From Aureispira sp. CCB-QB1 (GTDB lineage: Bacteria > Bacteroidota > Bacteroidia > Chitinophagales > Saprospiraceae): a DNA stretch of 64,000 bases. Positions 1-9,837 of this stretch are shown here, piece after piece. The notes below the pieces were generated by a model, which had not been told where the DNA came from, searched no databases, and saw nothing but the letters and a program-made list of their open reading frames with translations. The translations under genes were made by a program, and so were the position numbers. Positions within the stretch are counted from its first letter, which is position 1. Each line of letters begins with the position of its first letter. The stretch spans positions 1 through 64,000 of the forward strand of contig NZ_JHBV01000006.1 of the NCBI RefSeq assembly GCF_000724545.1. Direction: 5' to 3'.

Positions 1-205
1 CCTTTTGATAACCAGTATTATTTAAAATTTAATGTAAATTAATCACTTTTTTGTTTGCATATATACACAGTTCATCACGAATTAATTTGTACGGCTAAAA
101 AATAGCATTTTCCAATTTCTCATAAAACCAATTCGTGATAATGTCTATTGTAAAAGCTATTTTTGCTGTTAGAACTTATCTAACAGCAAAAAATAGGCTG
201 TTTGT

Positions 206-922
206 CTAAGAATAAGACTTAAGTTTGCCAGATCCTGTAATACTTTGTTGAATAGAGGGGGCACCTTTATAGTACAAACTACCACTTCCAGATAAATGTA
301 CTTCGATTTTTTTTGTGGCATTAACTTTAGCACTTCCAGAACCCGTAATTTGTGTGCTGTTCGTGTTTGTTTTTAATTGAGAGAGTTGGCATTTGCCAGA
401 TCCTGTTAGATAAATATTAGAATGTGCAGCACTACCGATGACTTTGATGTCTCCACTACCTACAATTCTTGCTTCCAAATCATTTTTGATATAGACTTCT
501 TGAGACGTTTTAATATCTCCTGAGCCACTGATTTGTAATTTTAAGTTCTCAAGGTTCGAAAAGCTAGAAATGGTTAAATCTCCAGAGCCAACTACTTCTC
601 CAAACTTTAGTTGCGGAATGATAATTTTTGCTTTAAGGTTTAACTTAGGGTAATTACCTTTTTTCATTCCTAAAAATAGAACTCCTTTTTTGACGGTAAC
701 CTCTAGATTTTTAAAGAACTCTTCAGAACCAGTTATGGTCACCTTTTGTTGTTGACCATATTCAACAGAAACATCAAAAGAGCTTTTTAAAGAGATGCCA
801 TGGAAGGAGGCTAAATCGAAGTCTTTACTTATTTGAGGCCCCAACTCTTCATTAGAAGTATTGCCATTGCTCGTAAAGAATGATAATAAACAAATAGAAA
901 ACATAAAGAATCCCTTTTTCAT
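206..922 (-). CDS. Head-GIN/DUF2807-type exported beta-solenoid protein
   Basis: A 238-residue protein with an N-terminal signal peptide (about residues 1-20). From about residue 110 on it carries seven spaced G-S-G motifs (VVGSGD, ISGSGD, IVGSGD, LTGSGK, ITGSGS, LSGSGS, ITGSGK). This repeat is the hallmark of the DUF2807 'head GIN' family, which folds as a right-handed beta-solenoid and is common in Bacteroidota. Location should be periplasmic or surface; the biochemical role of the family is not known. The gene stands alone on the minus strand, with decayed sequence upstream. The family call is by motif only. Confidence 0.85.
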   Translation of the reverse strand: MKKGFFMFSICLLSFFTSNGNTSNEELGPQISKDFDLASFHGISLKSSFDVSVEYGQQQKVTITGSEEFFKNLEVTVKKGVLFLGMKKGNYPKLNLKAKIIIPQLKFGEVVGSGDLTISSFSNLENLKLQISGSGDIKTSQEVYIKNDLEARIVGSGDIKVIGSAAHSNIYLTGSGKCQLSQLKTNTNSTQITGSGSAKVNATKKIEVHLSGSGSLYYKGAPSIQQSITGSGKLKSYS

Positions 923-995
923 AATAATTGGAAATTTAAAAACTCTATTTTAAAGTCTAACAGTCTTTTTGTCTTGATTGTTGCTAGACAGCTAC

Positions 996-1720
996 TTAAC
1001 TATTATAAACAGTTTCAAGTTTTAGTTGAGAATGATGATTTAAAGTAGAAAAATCGAGTTCTAAATGGTTAATATAATAATTGGATAAATGATTTAAAAG
1101 TTTTTGCTTAGTTGCAATATTAGAAAGTTGGCGAATGTGAGGAACAAACATTTCTAATATACAAAATTGTAATAAATTACTTTGACGATCTAAGTAGGGG
1201 AGTAATGCTTTTACTTCTTTAAAAAAGGAGGTAGTATCTTTTTCGACCCAATATTTTAAAGCTTGTATAGCTTGTTGATAGCCTAATAGGGGACAAGTAG
1301 ACTAGTTAGTTGCCAAAGAGGAGAAAACATTAAGGTGATAACTTTTTCTATATATAGTTGTTCAGATCTCACAATAGTTAGCTGCGCTGCTACTACGTGG
1401 TCGTTGGAAAACTTTATTAGTTTAGCTGCGCTGCTACTTCGTGGTACTTCATGAGTGCTGCGCAGTTGATAATCAGCAAGTTGTGCCTTTGTTGCGTTTT
1501 GTGTTAAAATTTTGATTATCAAATTAATATAAATTTGCTTTTTTGTCTTTTTGGTAAAAAAGTAAAAAAGCAACGGACTACTAATCTCAATAAACGTAAT
1601 GAAACGTCAGATGTTGCATAACTAACAAAGTCAATCTTTCCTTTAGGTAATATATCTGGAGAAATACTTTCTAATAAACCTTTACTTAGGTGTTCGATGA
1701 GCAACTGTTTCGATCTCTAG
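996..1720 (-). pseudogene. Decayed coding remnant interrupted by interspersed repeats
   Basis: Two stretches on the minus strand look like old coding sequence. Bases 1301-996 stay open for 101 codons with normal-looking composition (it contains CPLLGYQQAIQALKYW and ends ...LKLETVYNS). Bases 1718-1590 encode a LIEHLSKGLLESISPD-like stretch. Between them lie copies of the GCTGCGCTGCTACTTCGTGGTACTTC repeat described elsewhere, plus stops and frame changes. I do not recognise the ancestral protein. The short open frames across 1283-1704 have no start or composition that suggests they are expressed. Confidence 0.35.
1376..1600. repeat. Interspersed GCTGCTAC-rich repeat, locus A
   Basis: Two tandem copies of GCTGCGCTGCTACtaCGTGG occur at about 1381-1400 and 1424-1443; the second continues GTACTTC. 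They are followed at 1563-1580 by AAAAAAGCAACGGACTA, the terminal motif of a hairpin repeat also found at 53373-53444. Related copies sit at about 5303-5440, 11929-11955, 15753-15790, 54174-54270 and 59320-59375, always between genes. The repeat probably helped to break the coding remnant here. Confidence 0.6.
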
Positions 1721-1920
1721 GATATAGAATTAAAGCAATTTCCTTTAGTTTGCCCCTTGTCCAATTATGTTTGAATATAGAATTAATTGAATAAGTTAAC
1801 TGGTGAATGTACTTTTGCAGGTTTTCTCAAAAAATAAGCAAAAGTGCAACATAAAAGCCCTGAAAATTGTATATTATATCAAGTTGGATAAGTATATCAA
1901 CCTATATAAAAGAGTTTTTC

Positions 1921-2052
1921 ATGAGCCAATATAATGGTTATTTTCTTACTACCAACGAATTGAGAGCAAGTGCAATACTTATAGCAGTAAGTATTGTTAC
2001 TTGCTTTTTTTATTTGTTTTCTGAAAACCAAGAGTTGTTTTTGGCGCCCTAA
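1921..2052 (+). CDS. Possible 43-aa single-membrane-span peptide
   Basis: An ATG at 1921 opens 43 codons encoding a peptide that starts MSQYNGYF and contains a hydrophobic stretch (ASAILIAVSIVTCFFYLF, about residues 14-31) before a polar tail. Nothing beside it suggests a role and I do not recognise it. It lies in a 1.6-kb stretch without firm genes, so it may be a chance open frame. Confidence 0.2.
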   Translation: MSQYNGYFLTTNELRASAILIAVSIVTCFFYLFSENQELFLAP

Positions 2053-2139
2053 AGCTCCAATTGATACAGTTAGTCACGGAATTTAATAATTATAATTAAA
2101 CAAGAATTAATAGAAGGAGAAGGATGTTATAAGGCATAA

Positions 2140-2180
2140 AAAAAGATACCTAACATCCCTGAGATGAATTATCGGTATCT
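2140..2180. other. Imperfect hairpin in intergenic DNA
   Basis: AGATACC (about 2143-2149) pairs with GGTATCT (about 2173-2179) around a short spacer. The rest of 1722-2535 holds AT-rich sequence with no other signal I can support. The hairpin could be a weak terminator, but no strong T-run follows on either strand. Confidence 0.3.
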
Positions 2181-2535
2181 CTATATTTTTTGAGTTTTGT
2201 GGTGTATTAACAAGAAAGCTAATAAATAATTTTTGTACTATTTTTATCATTCGTCAACTTATTGACTGCATCACATTCACAAAGTATGATTGTAGCTAAT
2301 AAGTTAGGTTATTATGTTATTATACTTAATGTTAATTTTTAGAAAAGGTTACACTATTGATGAGAGCAATTTTTGATAGGTAACCCTTTCTTCTAATAAA
2401 TATAGAAGATCTTTTAGAATAGAACAACAACAAAAAAATACATTTATCAGATAAAAAGCATAGTTTTGTTGTTTTTAAAGTGTTGTTTTGTAGGGTTTTA
2501 AGTATTTTTTTTCTCAAAAAAAAGAGACCTATTAA

Positions 2536-3201
2536 TTATTGGCTAATAATTAAACCATCTTTGAGACGAATGGTGCGTTTGGTTTTTGCTGCAATATCTT
2601 CTTCATGGGTAACCAATAGTAAAGTTTTACCTTCATCATTGAAGGTTTTGAATAAATCCATGACGTCATAAGAGGTTGTTGTATCTAAGGCTCCTGTTGG
2701 TTCATCGGCTAAAATAATTTTGGGTTTAGAAATCAAAGCTCGCGCGATAGCAACACGTTGTTTTTGTCCTCCAGACATTTCATTAGGATGATGGTCTGCC
2801 CATTCTTTTAAACCAACTTTATCTAAAAATTCAATAGCTTTTTTATGGCGTTCTTTTCGAGGAACTTTTTGATAGTAAAGCGGCAAGGCAACGTTTTCGG
2901 CAGCTGTCTTAAACGGCAATAAATTAAATGATTGAAAGACAAAACCAATAAGTTGGTTTCTATACAAAGCTGCCTGTTTTTGAGAAAGATTTTTTATTAA
3001 AATACCATCTAAATGGTATTCTCCAATTGTATAATCATCTAAAATACCCATTATGTTTAACAACGTAGATTTGCCAGAACCCGAAGACCCCATGATAGAG
3101 ACAAATTCACCTTGATCAATAAATAAATCAATTCCTTTGAGAACCTCAATAGAGTTTTGACCAATGGTATACGATTTACGGATATTTTTTAATGAAAGCA
3201 T
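2536..3201 (-). CDS. MacB/LolD-type ABC transporter ATP-binding protein
   Basis: A 221-residue ATPase that drives a membrane export or lipoprotein-release system. The full set of ABC motifs is visible: Walker A GSSGSGKST (residues 38-46), Q-loop Q90, signature MSGGQ (142-146), Walker B ILADE (163-167) and H-loop VTH near residue 199. The length and the ALDTTTS segment fit the MacB/LolD/FtsE subfamily. No permease or membrane-fusion gene lies beside it, so the partner must be encoded elsewhere and the substrate cannot be inferred. A Bacteroidota-type promoter lies about 200 bases upstream. Confidence 0.92.
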   Translation of the reverse strand: MLSLKNIRKSYTIGQNSIEVLKGIDLFIDQGEFVSIMGSSGSGKSTLLNIMGILDDYTIGEYHLDGILIKNLSQKQAALYRNQLIGFVFQSFNLLPFKTAAENVALPLYYQKVPRKERHKKAIEFLDKVGLKEWADHHPNEMSGGQKQRVAIARALISKPKIILADEPTGALDTTTSYDVMDLFKTFNDEGKTLLLVTHEEDIAAKTKRTIRLKDGLIISQ

Positions 3202-3403
3202 TCGATAAGATTACAGATAAAACTACTTCGTTTGTTTTAATAATAAAAAAGATCTTTTGGTTTGATTATTAGAGTTTTGTGTATTGTGAAATAAGGCTTG
3301 CCGCTCTATTGATAATCCAACAAATAGAATTATTTAACGAAGTAATGGAAATAAATGAGATAGTTTGAATTTGTTGCAGCAATTTCAATACCAATTTGAA
3401 GGA

Positions 3404-3435
3404 CAAATATACTATACGAAATTTAGAATTCGCAA
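3404..3435 (-). promoter_or_regulatory. Bacteroidota-type promoter for the ABC ATPase
   Basis: On the minus strand, TTG (3435-3433) is followed after 21 bases by TATATTTG (3411-3404). This matches the -33 TTG / -7 TAnnTTTG pattern of the primary sigma factor of Bacteroidota. It would give a leader of about 200 bases before the ATG at 3201. The remainder of the 3202-3564 gap shows nothing else. Confidence 0.5.
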
Positions 3436-3564
3436 TTCAAAGAATAGAATAAATTGTGAAACTTATTTTAAAATATGCTTAAGCGTACGATTCGACTTTT
3501 AAGAAATATTTGGAGTGTTTTTATTTCGTTGTTTAATTTGTGCTGAATAGATTGTGTATTAGCT

Positions 3565-4500
3565 TTATTTCCAGTCGATTATTTGACCTCTGTTTTTTGA
3601 TAACATATGGGTTGGAATGGTTGCAATAATTTGTTGTTCCAAAAGTTCTAAGAGCTTTATCTTAGCATAATTACGAATGTAAACCAAGCTAACTTCTCTA
3701 AGAGGAACAGGGGCTTGAAGCGATCGCACATTTTGACCACTGTTAAGAGTGGCGAGTTCAGGCAAAAGTGTAAAGCCGCCTTCTTTATCAACCAAGCGTT
3801 GCAGAGCTTCTAAAGAACCACCTTCGTACTGAAAAGGTAAGTTGTTATTAAAACCTCCTTGTTGTTGCAACGCACACAAATTGACAACTTGATTCCTAAA
3901 ACAATGCCCTTGGCTGAGCATCCACATATTTCCTTTGTTTAATAGGCTAGGAGCGATGCGTCCATTTTTAGAAAAATGATGTTCTGGATGAACATACAAC
4001 TGAATTTCTTCATAAAATAGTGGTCGTTCTTTGATCGCATCTTCTTTGAGTGGCGTAATCATTAGACCAACATCCAATAAATCATTTTGCAAGTCTTCTA
4101 TAATCTGTTTACTTGTTCGTTCTTTTATTAATAAGTTGATCTTGGGATATTTTCTAGTAAAATTTCCAACAAAAAAGGGGAGTAAATAAGGAGCAATCGT
4201 AGGCAATACACCAATACGTAATTGTCCCGAAATGTCATTTTGAAAATCAGCAATAATTTGCTCTAGTCGCTGATGTTCTCTTAGTACAACTCGTGCTTGT
4301 TGAATAATTTTTTCTCCAATATCGGTAGGAAGGATGGGTTGTTTACTACGGTCAAATATTAAAACCCCCAATAATTCTTCAGCCTTTTTTATTTGGGCAC
4401 TTAAGGTAGGTTGTGTAACGAAACATTTTTTCGCAGCAAGCCCAAAGTGGCGCTCTCGGTCAACCGCAACAATATATTCTAGCTGTGTTATCGTAGGCAT
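3565..4500 (-). CDS. oxyR: OxyR, LysR-family hydrogen peroxide sensor/regulator
   Basis: A 311-residue LysR-type regulator. The N-terminal winged helix (residues 1-60) has the classic FVTQPTLSAQIKKAEELLG recognition segment. The effector domain contains GHCFRNQVVNLC, with cysteines 200 and 209. The nine-residue spacing matches the redox pair Cys199/Cys208 of E. coli OxyR, which forms a disulfide on reaction with peroxide and switches DNA binding. Regulated genes (catalase, Dps, peroxiredoxin) are not adjacent. Confidence 0.93.
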   Translation of the reverse strand: MPTITQLEYIVAVDRERHFGLAAKKCFVTQPTLSAQIKKAEELLGVLIFDRSKQPILPTDIGEKIIQQARVVLREHQRLEQIIADFQNDISGQLRIGVLPTIAPYLLPFFVGNFTRKYPKINLLIKERTSKQIIEDLQNDLLDVGLMITPLKEDAIKERPLFYEEIQLYVHPEHHFSKNGRIAPSLLNKGNMWMLSQGHCFRNQVVNLCALQQQGGFNNNLPFQYEGGSLEALQRLVDKEGGFTLLPELATLNSGQNVRSLQAPVPLREVSLVYIRNYAKIKLLELLEQQIIATIPTHMLSKNRGQIIDWK

Positions 4501-5250
4501 TGTATCGTTCTTATTTGCACTTGTTTAAATTAATATAAGTAAGTGGACAGAAAAAAGTATAGTTAAAAATGTAATTGTTTTTAGTGCTGTTCAAAGAAAA
4601 AAATTGAAGTTTTAGCGGGCTAAAACGAGATTTTTTGATGAAGAACAGTGCAAAAAGAATTCTATTTTGCCTATAAATTTTTATGAACGATTACTTAGTT
4701 TCAATAGTTTGTTAGTCATTTTATGAACACTTATTTTTTGTATTGCTCTAAAGGTGTATTGGAAATCCAAAAAGTTATCAATCAATCAGATTTAGTACAC
4801 TTGCAATAGATGAAATTGCCCAAAGAATATCTTTAAAGCATGATAAGTGCCATCGACGGATAGTGAGCAAACTATTATTGTTTCACAGTCTTTAGATTTT
4901 CAAAAATCGCTGTTTCTAAACAAAAAATTTTAAGTAAAGAAGAACAAATAAGATATCGAAAATGGCAGTAAAATTTTTGAATTCCTTTTGGACTAAAGTC
5001 ATGAAGCTAATCAACGAACAATAGCGACGCCCCTCCCCAAAAACTAGGCTAAGCAAGGAAAAAACAATTTGGCAAATTTTCTAAACAACTGTTAATATTA
5101 TTTTAACCGTAGATCTAATTTCCTGTTCAATGATTATGGAAATAAATTGAAAAAAAGTACAAAAAGATGAGAATGAGGACCTATACTAGGTTCAAATAAT
5201 CTTATTTTTTCAAAATGGTAAAGAAGGGATAGTAAGTGCTGAGAGGGAAA
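4501..5250. other. Long intergenic stretch without a supported gene
   Basis: About 750 AT-rich bases between oxyR and the terminator of the thioredoxin gene. Short phrases read like eroded coding sequence but no frame stays open. AAGCTAATCAACGAACAATAG near 5005-5025 resembles the arm of the interspersed repeat at 5303-5440. No RNA gene or promoter could be supported. Confidence 0.5.
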
Positions 5251-5257
5251 AAACAAA

Positions 5258-5292
5258 AAACCATTAAGAAATCATTTGTTTCTTAATGGTTT
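5258..5292 (-). terminator. Rho-independent terminator (perfect 14-bp stem)
   Basis: AAACCATTAAGAAA (5258-5271) and TTTCTTAATGGTTT (5279-5292) form a perfect 14-bp stem with a 7-base loop. Reading the minus strand, it is followed by a TTTGTTTTTT tract (5257-5248). It should end transcripts of the thioredoxin gene, whose stop is at 5471. An interspersed repeat lies between gene and terminator. Confidence 0.75.
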
Positions 5293-5302
5293 AAACTATC
5301 AT

Positions 5303-5440
5303 TACTGCGTTGAAATCACGAAGTACCAGTGAACCGAGCTATGCGAGCTCACGACCGTAGGGAGTAACAAAGCTAACTAAAAGCACAGCGCTCACGAAGT
5401 ACCACGCAGTAGCAGCGAAGCTAATCAACGGAGTATTAAA
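5303..5440. repeat. Interspersed repeat, locus B (longest copy)
   Basis: This about 135-bp block contains CACGAAGTACCA twice (about 5316-5329 and 5393-5404), CGCAGTAGCAGCGAAGCTAATCAACGGAGTA at its right side, and GAGC..GCTC palindromes. Read on the minus strand it gives ACTCCGTTGATTAGC..GCTGCTACTGCGTGGTACTTCGTGAG, the same consensus as loci at 1424, 15753, 53373 and 59320. It has been placed between the thioredoxin stop codon and its terminator. Confidence 0.6.
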
Positions 5441-5470
5441 CTATAAAATAACTGCTTAAAAAAGCAAGGG

Positions 5471-5980
5471 TTATTCTGCTATTTTGGCAATTTGCTCTTC
5501 TAACTCTTCTTCATCGCCAGGCTTGTATCCTGTGTGCATGTATACAATATGTCCATTTTCGTCCAATAATAACGTATAAGGACAAGAATTGAATCCTAGA
5601 GCTTGATAAGCGCTGTTATCAGGATTACAAAGAATATCATATTCCCAACCTTTAGTATCTACAACACCTTTTACTTTAGGCTTAGTACGTGAGTTGTCCA
5701 TACTTACAGCAATAAATTCAATATCATAATCATCTTTCCAAGCTTCCAAATAGTCATTATTAATATTATCTAATTCTTCTTTACAAGGCTTGCACCATGT
5801 AGCCCAGAAATTAACGACTGTAATCTTTCCTTTTTTAGCAACATAATCTTTTAATTTAACTTTCTGACCACTCATAGTTTCCATCGTTAAAGATGCAGGC
5901 AAACTTTTTTGAGCAAAGGTAGAAGTTGAAGCAACTAATAACAATAGTAAGCTAGCTAGTAAGAATTTTGAAAATTTCAT
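5471..5980 (-). CDS. TlpA/ResA-like periplasmic thioredoxin
   Basis: A 169-residue secreted thiol-disulfide oxidoreductase. Residues 1-23 form a signal peptide (MKFSKFLLASLLLLLVASTS then TFA). The redox centre is WATWCKPC with Cys63 and Cys66, in the AhpC/TSA-Redoxin fold typical of TlpA and ResA. Family members reduce disulfides of extracytoplasmic proteins, for example during cytochrome c maturation or protein quality control. The divergent DUF6029-type barrel at 6557 is a frequent neighbour of such proteins in Bacteroidota, which hints at an envelope redox function. Confidence 0.9.
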   Translation of the reverse strand: MKFSKFLLASLLLLLVASTSTFAQKSLPASLTMETMSGQKVKLKDYVAKKGKITVVNFWATWCKPCKEELDNINNDYLEAWKDDYDIEFIAVSMDNSRTKPKVKGVVDTKGWEYDILCNPDNSAYQALGFNSCPYTLLLDENGHIVYMHTGYKPGDEEELEEQIAKIAE

Positions 5981-6556
5981 AATTTAAGATATTGTTTGTA
6001 GTAAGAGTATTTATGAATTAATAACAGTAGCTCTTAATTCAATTGCTGTGCCAAGTTAAGAAATAAAATTAAATTCTTTGTTCTTTAGTTATTGAAGAAT
6101 GAAAATATCTTCATATTTTGAATTGCACAAGTTTTATTTTTAAGTATGTAATTTTTAGAAAAGCTTGATTCCTTATGCCTATTTTTGCAAAAGAGATAAG
6201 AAAATCACTTACCTTGTATCTCGCTAGATGGAAATCTATCATCCATATTATCTTTTTAAATTTTGGACTAAAAAAAATACCATGTTGTCTACATAACATA
6301 TCGAGAAGCCAAGAACCACTCCACAATAATCCATCAAAAAAATATCAGATGCTTCGTTGTGTTTATCAAAATTGTCATTAGTACAATTAAAGGACTACTA
6401 AGTTTTGAGAAATAGTTTTAAAATCCAATTGACAAAGAAATAATGGATTTTGTAAAATGAAAAATAACCTAATAACAACCAATATTAACCGTATTATCCT
6501 TTACCAAACTAATCTCTTGGTGCCAACACTGGTATCTGAAGAGGTATAGTACCAAA
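5981..6556. other. Intergenic region between divergent tlpA-like and DUF6029-like genes
   Basis: About 575 AT-rich bases hold the divergent regulatory region. Open frames across 6111-6381 on both strands mirror one another and lack coding composition. No RNA or repeat could be supported. The two genes presumably have separate promoters here, but I could not fix a convincing -33/-7 pair. Confidence 0.5.
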
Positions 6557-8242
6557 ATGCAAAAATTTCAAATTATGAGGCTTAGAATGATTCAAATGGG
6601 GCTATTAATGCTTTGTTTTTTTATAAACAAGGTTAATGCTCAAAATGATGGTAATCAAAATAAATTTGGAACACTAACAGGTGATTTTGAAACTCAGAAC
6701 AGTTTTTTTATAAGAGATTCTATTATTGGTGCAGCCAATACACCACAATATGATCGACAAAAATTCGGAACCAATAACTGGCTTACATTAAATTATAATG
6801 TTATGGGGTTTGATATTGGAATTCGATTTGATGCTTACTATAATTCTAACCTAATCGATCCACTGGATTCGTATTCTGCGTTGGGTTTGGGGCGTTGGCA
6901 TATTCGAAAAGAAATCTTTGGTTTGGACATTACAGCAGGGTATTTTTATGACCAAATTGGTAATGGAACCATCTTTAGAGCTTACAACGAGCGTTATTTG
7001 CCGATTGACAACGCCTTGGTAGGTGCCCGTTTGATCTATAAAATTAATGATAATTGGCAAGCCAAGGCATTTGTTGGGCAGCAAAAGAAAGTAGAAAAAC
7101 AACTTAACTTATTTGAGAATTATCAACCTATTATAGCTGGAGCTGCTATAGATGGCTATATTCCAATCGGAAAAGAAGATAACCAAGTGATTTTAACACC
7201 TGGGGCAGGCGCAGTTCGTCGTACATTGGACGATGCTAGCATGAATCAAATTGCAACAGATATTAGCTCGTATGCATCAGAGGATGTTTTTGTACCTAAG
7301 TATACGACATATGCTTTTTCAGTGTACAATAATTTGACTTGGAAAGGTTTTAGTTGGTACATAGAAGGAGCTTACAAAACAGCAGAGGCCGTAAATGCAT
7401 TGAACCCCAAGGGGATTTTAGAAAATAAGGACGGTACTAATATTTTTACTACCTTATCTTACTCCATGAAAGGATTCTCTATTTTAGGGCAATACAAACG
7501 TACGGATCATTTTATTTTCCGTACTTCGCCGCTACAAACTTTGAACCGTGGTTTAATTGCTTTCTTGCCTCCAATGGCTCGCCAAAATACTTACCGCCTT
7601 TCTTCTCGTTACAATGCTGCGACACAAGATGTGGGAGAACAAGCAGGGCAATTGGATGTTACTGTTGTTCCAATTCCTAAGAAATTGACCTTGAATCTAA
7701 ATTTATCCAACATATATACTTTGGAACCGATTGAGGGCAAAACGGGAGATGAAGCTTACTTGTTGTATCGTGAGGTGAACTTAAATGGTTTGATTAAGCT
7801 AAATAAGAAAATGAAACTAATTACTGGCTTCCAGTTTCAACAGTATAACCAAGAGCGTTACGAACAAAAGCCAGGTGTCCCAATTGTTACTACTTATGTA
7901 CCTTATGCAGAATTTAGAATGCGCATGAAAAAACGTAAATCTTTGCGTGTGGAATTGTCTTATATGCATACAGAAGAAGATTATGGTTCTTGGGCGTTCG
8001 CTTTGTTTGAATTTAATGTAAAAGATTTCTCATTTTGGGCATCTGCTATGATTAACACGGTACCGAAGAAATATGATAATATAGAAGTGTTTTATGAATT
8101 TGGAGCTAACTATACACACAAGAGCAACAAATTTGAGTTAGGCTACAAGCGTCAAGTAGAAGGGATTGTTTGTACAGGAGGTGTTTGCCGTTATCAACCT
8201 GCATTTAATGGTGTTCAACTTAATGTAGTATCTTCTTTCTAA
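6557..8242 (+). CDS. DUF6029-type outer-membrane beta-barrel protein
   Basis: A 561-residue protein with a signal peptide ending near residue 29 (...FFINKVNAQ). The rest is rich in alternating aromatic and hydrophobic strands and ends in Phe, as expected for an outer-membrane barrel. The segment YDQIGNGTIFRAYNERYLP followed by IDNALVGARL (about residues 135-160) is the conserved patch I associate with DUF6029 proteins of Bacteroidota. The role of the family is unknown. It is divergent from a TlpA-like thioredoxin and followed by a terminator. Start ATGCAAAAATTT at 6557 is used; the methionine at residue 8 would also keep the signal peptide. Confidence 0.8.
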   Translation: MQKFQIMRLRMIQMGLLMLCFFINKVNAQNDGNQNKFGTLTGDFETQNSFFIRDSIIGAANTPQYDRQKFGTNNWLTLNYNVMGFDIGIRFDAYYNSNLIDPLDSYSALGLGRWHIRKEIFGLDITAGYFYDQIGNGTIFRAYNERYLPIDNALVGARLIYKINDNWQAKAFVGQQKKVEKQLNLFENYQPIIAGAAIDGYIPIGKEDNQVILTPGAGAVRRTLDDASMNQIATDISSYASEDVFVPKYTTYAFSVYNNLTWKGFSWYIEGAYKTAEAVNALNPKGILENKDGTNIFTTLSYSMKGFSILGQYKRTDHFIFRTSPLQTLNRGLIAFLPPMARQNTYRLSSRYNAATQDVGEQAGQLDVTVVPIPKKLTLNLNLSNIYTLEPIEGKTGDEAYLLYREVNLNGLIKLNKKMKLITGFQFQQYNQERYEQKPGVPIVTTYVPYAEFRMRMKKRKSLRVELSYMHTEEDYGSWAFALFEFNVKDFSFWASAMINTVPKKYDNIEVFYEFGANYTHKSNKFELGYKRQVEGIVCTGGVCRYQPAFNGVQLNVVSSF

Positions 8243-8321
8243 AAGTAGTTCAACATTGATGCTTTTTATTTATAAACGCTTATTTATAGCGCATTAAAAC
8301 TCAAGAATAGTAATGGAAGGG

Positions 8322-8355
8322 GTGAGTAGGTTAATTTAATCTATTCACTCTTTTT
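8322..8355 (+). terminator. Terminator after the DUF6029-like gene
   Basis: GTGAGTAGGTT (8322-8332) pairs with AATCTATTCAC (8338-8348) with two G-U pairs, followed by TCTTTTT. It lies 80 bases after the stop codon. Confidence 0.6.
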
Positions 8356-8521
8356 ATTTAGACCAAGACAACAAGAATAAAAGAAAGCAAACAGTACTTT
8401 TATGTCAATTTTAATTATATTTAAAGTCCTCATTGTATAGTAATACTCAATAATATATTAAGTAGCCTCTATTTTACATAGGTTGTATTATTAATTGAAA
8501 TCACATTAAAACTATTTTAAA

Positions 8522-9802
8522 ATGAGAACGGCTTTACTTTTACTTATCGTATCACTTTTTGCATTTCACTCTTCGGCACAAACAGCCGTGCAATATCATG
8601 GAGCATTGTCTGTTGTTGGATCTCAAATTGTCAATCAGCATGGTCAAGCGGTTAGCTTTGCAGGAGCAAGTCTATTTTGGAGCAATAATAATTGGGGGGG
8701 AGAGGCATTTTATAATGCTTCAACAGTTAATTGGCTAAAGGATGATTGGAATATTGAAATTGTCCGAGCGGCAATGGGAGTAGAGGATAGTGGAGGTTAT
8801 ATTAGCGATTCTACTAGTAACAAAGCAAAGGTAAAAACGGTTGTGAATGCAGCTATTAATGAAGGGGTGTATGTAATCATTGATTGGCATTCACATCATG
8901 CTGAAAATTATCAAACAGAGGCAATTGAATTTTTTGAAGAAATGGCAACTTTGTATGGGCAATATGATAACGTTATTTATGAAATTTATAACGAACCACT
9001 ACAAGTATCTTGGGATAATGTAATCAAACCTTACGCAAATGCAGTCATTGCAGCAATAAGAGCAATTGATAGTACAAATTTAATTATTGTAGGAACACCT
9101 ACTTGGTCGCAAGATGTAGACGTGGCGGCTATGAATCCCATAACTGGTTATACAAACATCGCTTACACCTTACACTTTTATGCTGCGACACACGGACAAT
9201 GGCTTCGAAATAAGGCAACAGCAGCATTGAATAATGGGATTGCTTTGATGGTAACAGAGTGGGGGACAGTTAGTGCCAATGGCAATGGAGCCGTAGATTC
9301 GGTCTCAACTGCAGATTGGATGAATTTTCTTTGTAACAATCATTTGAGTCATTGTAACTGGGCTGTGAATGACAAGGTAGAGGGGGCTTCTGCTTTGGTT
9401 AATGGAGCTAGTACATTAGGGAATTGGTCATCAAATGACTTAACCCCTTCGGGAACTTTGGTCAGAAAAATTGTTCAAGATTGGAATTTGAATTGCAACG
9501 ATACAGTCATGCTTTCAACTTCTCCAATACCATCAACTGCTTCTGTACTATCGGTAGAACCTTTTCCTAATCCAGTTCGGGCGTCTAATTTGATGGAGTT
9601 GCGAATAAACAATTCAATGCCTCAAAGTATAGAAGTTCAATGGTGCACTAGTTGGGGAGCAATTCTCTCCAAGGAAGTACGACAGGTTTCTGAAGGAATT
9701 TCTAATCTGAAAATACATACTCCAACAGTTGCTGCAGGTATCTATTTTTTGATTATAGCAACAAAAGAGGGGAGGTCTGTCCAAAAAATATCTGTCCAAT
9801 AA
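8522..9802 (+). CDS. GH5 family endoglucanase with type IX secretion tail
   Basis: A 426-residue secreted glycoside hydrolase family 5 enzyme, most likely an endo-beta-1,4-glucanase. It has a signal peptide (residues 1-20, ending SSAQ). The (beta/alpha)8 catalytic domain covers about 25-330. The acid/base is Glu158 in IYEIYNEP and the nucleophile is Glu246 in VTEWGT; DWHSHH (121-126) and LHFYA (218-222) are typical of the GH5 active site. The last 80 residues (FPNPVRASN... and AAGIYFLII...) form a type A sorting domain of the type IX secretion system, so the protein should be exported to the cell surface or medium. Confidence 0.9.
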   Translation: MRTALLLLIVSLFAFHSSAQTAVQYHGALSVVGSQIVNQHGQAVSFAGASLFWSNNNWGGEAFYNASTVNWLKDDWNIEIVRAAMGVEDSGGYISDSTSNKAKVKTVVNAAINEGVYVIIDWHSHHAENYQTEAIEFFEEMATLYGQYDNVIYEIYNEPLQVSWDNVIKPYANAVIAAIRAIDSTNLIIVGTPTWSQDVDVAAMNPITGYTNIAYTLHFYAATHGQWLRNKATAALNNGIALMVTEWGTVSANGNGAVDSVSTADWMNFLCNNHLSHCNWAVNDKVEGASALVNGASTLGNWSSNDLTPSGTLVRKIVQDWNLNCNDTVMLSTSPIPSTASVLSVEPFPNPVRASNLMELRINNSMPQSIEVQWCTSWGAILSKEVRQVSEGISNLKIHTPTVAAGIYFLIIATKEGRSVQKISVQ

Positions 9803-9837
9803 CGAATAATCGCTAATACTTCGATTATAAAAATATA

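Noticed and set aside
1283-1704. Two minus-strand frames as intact genes
   Set aside because: They cross interspersed repeats and a frame change; only pieces look like old coding sequence.
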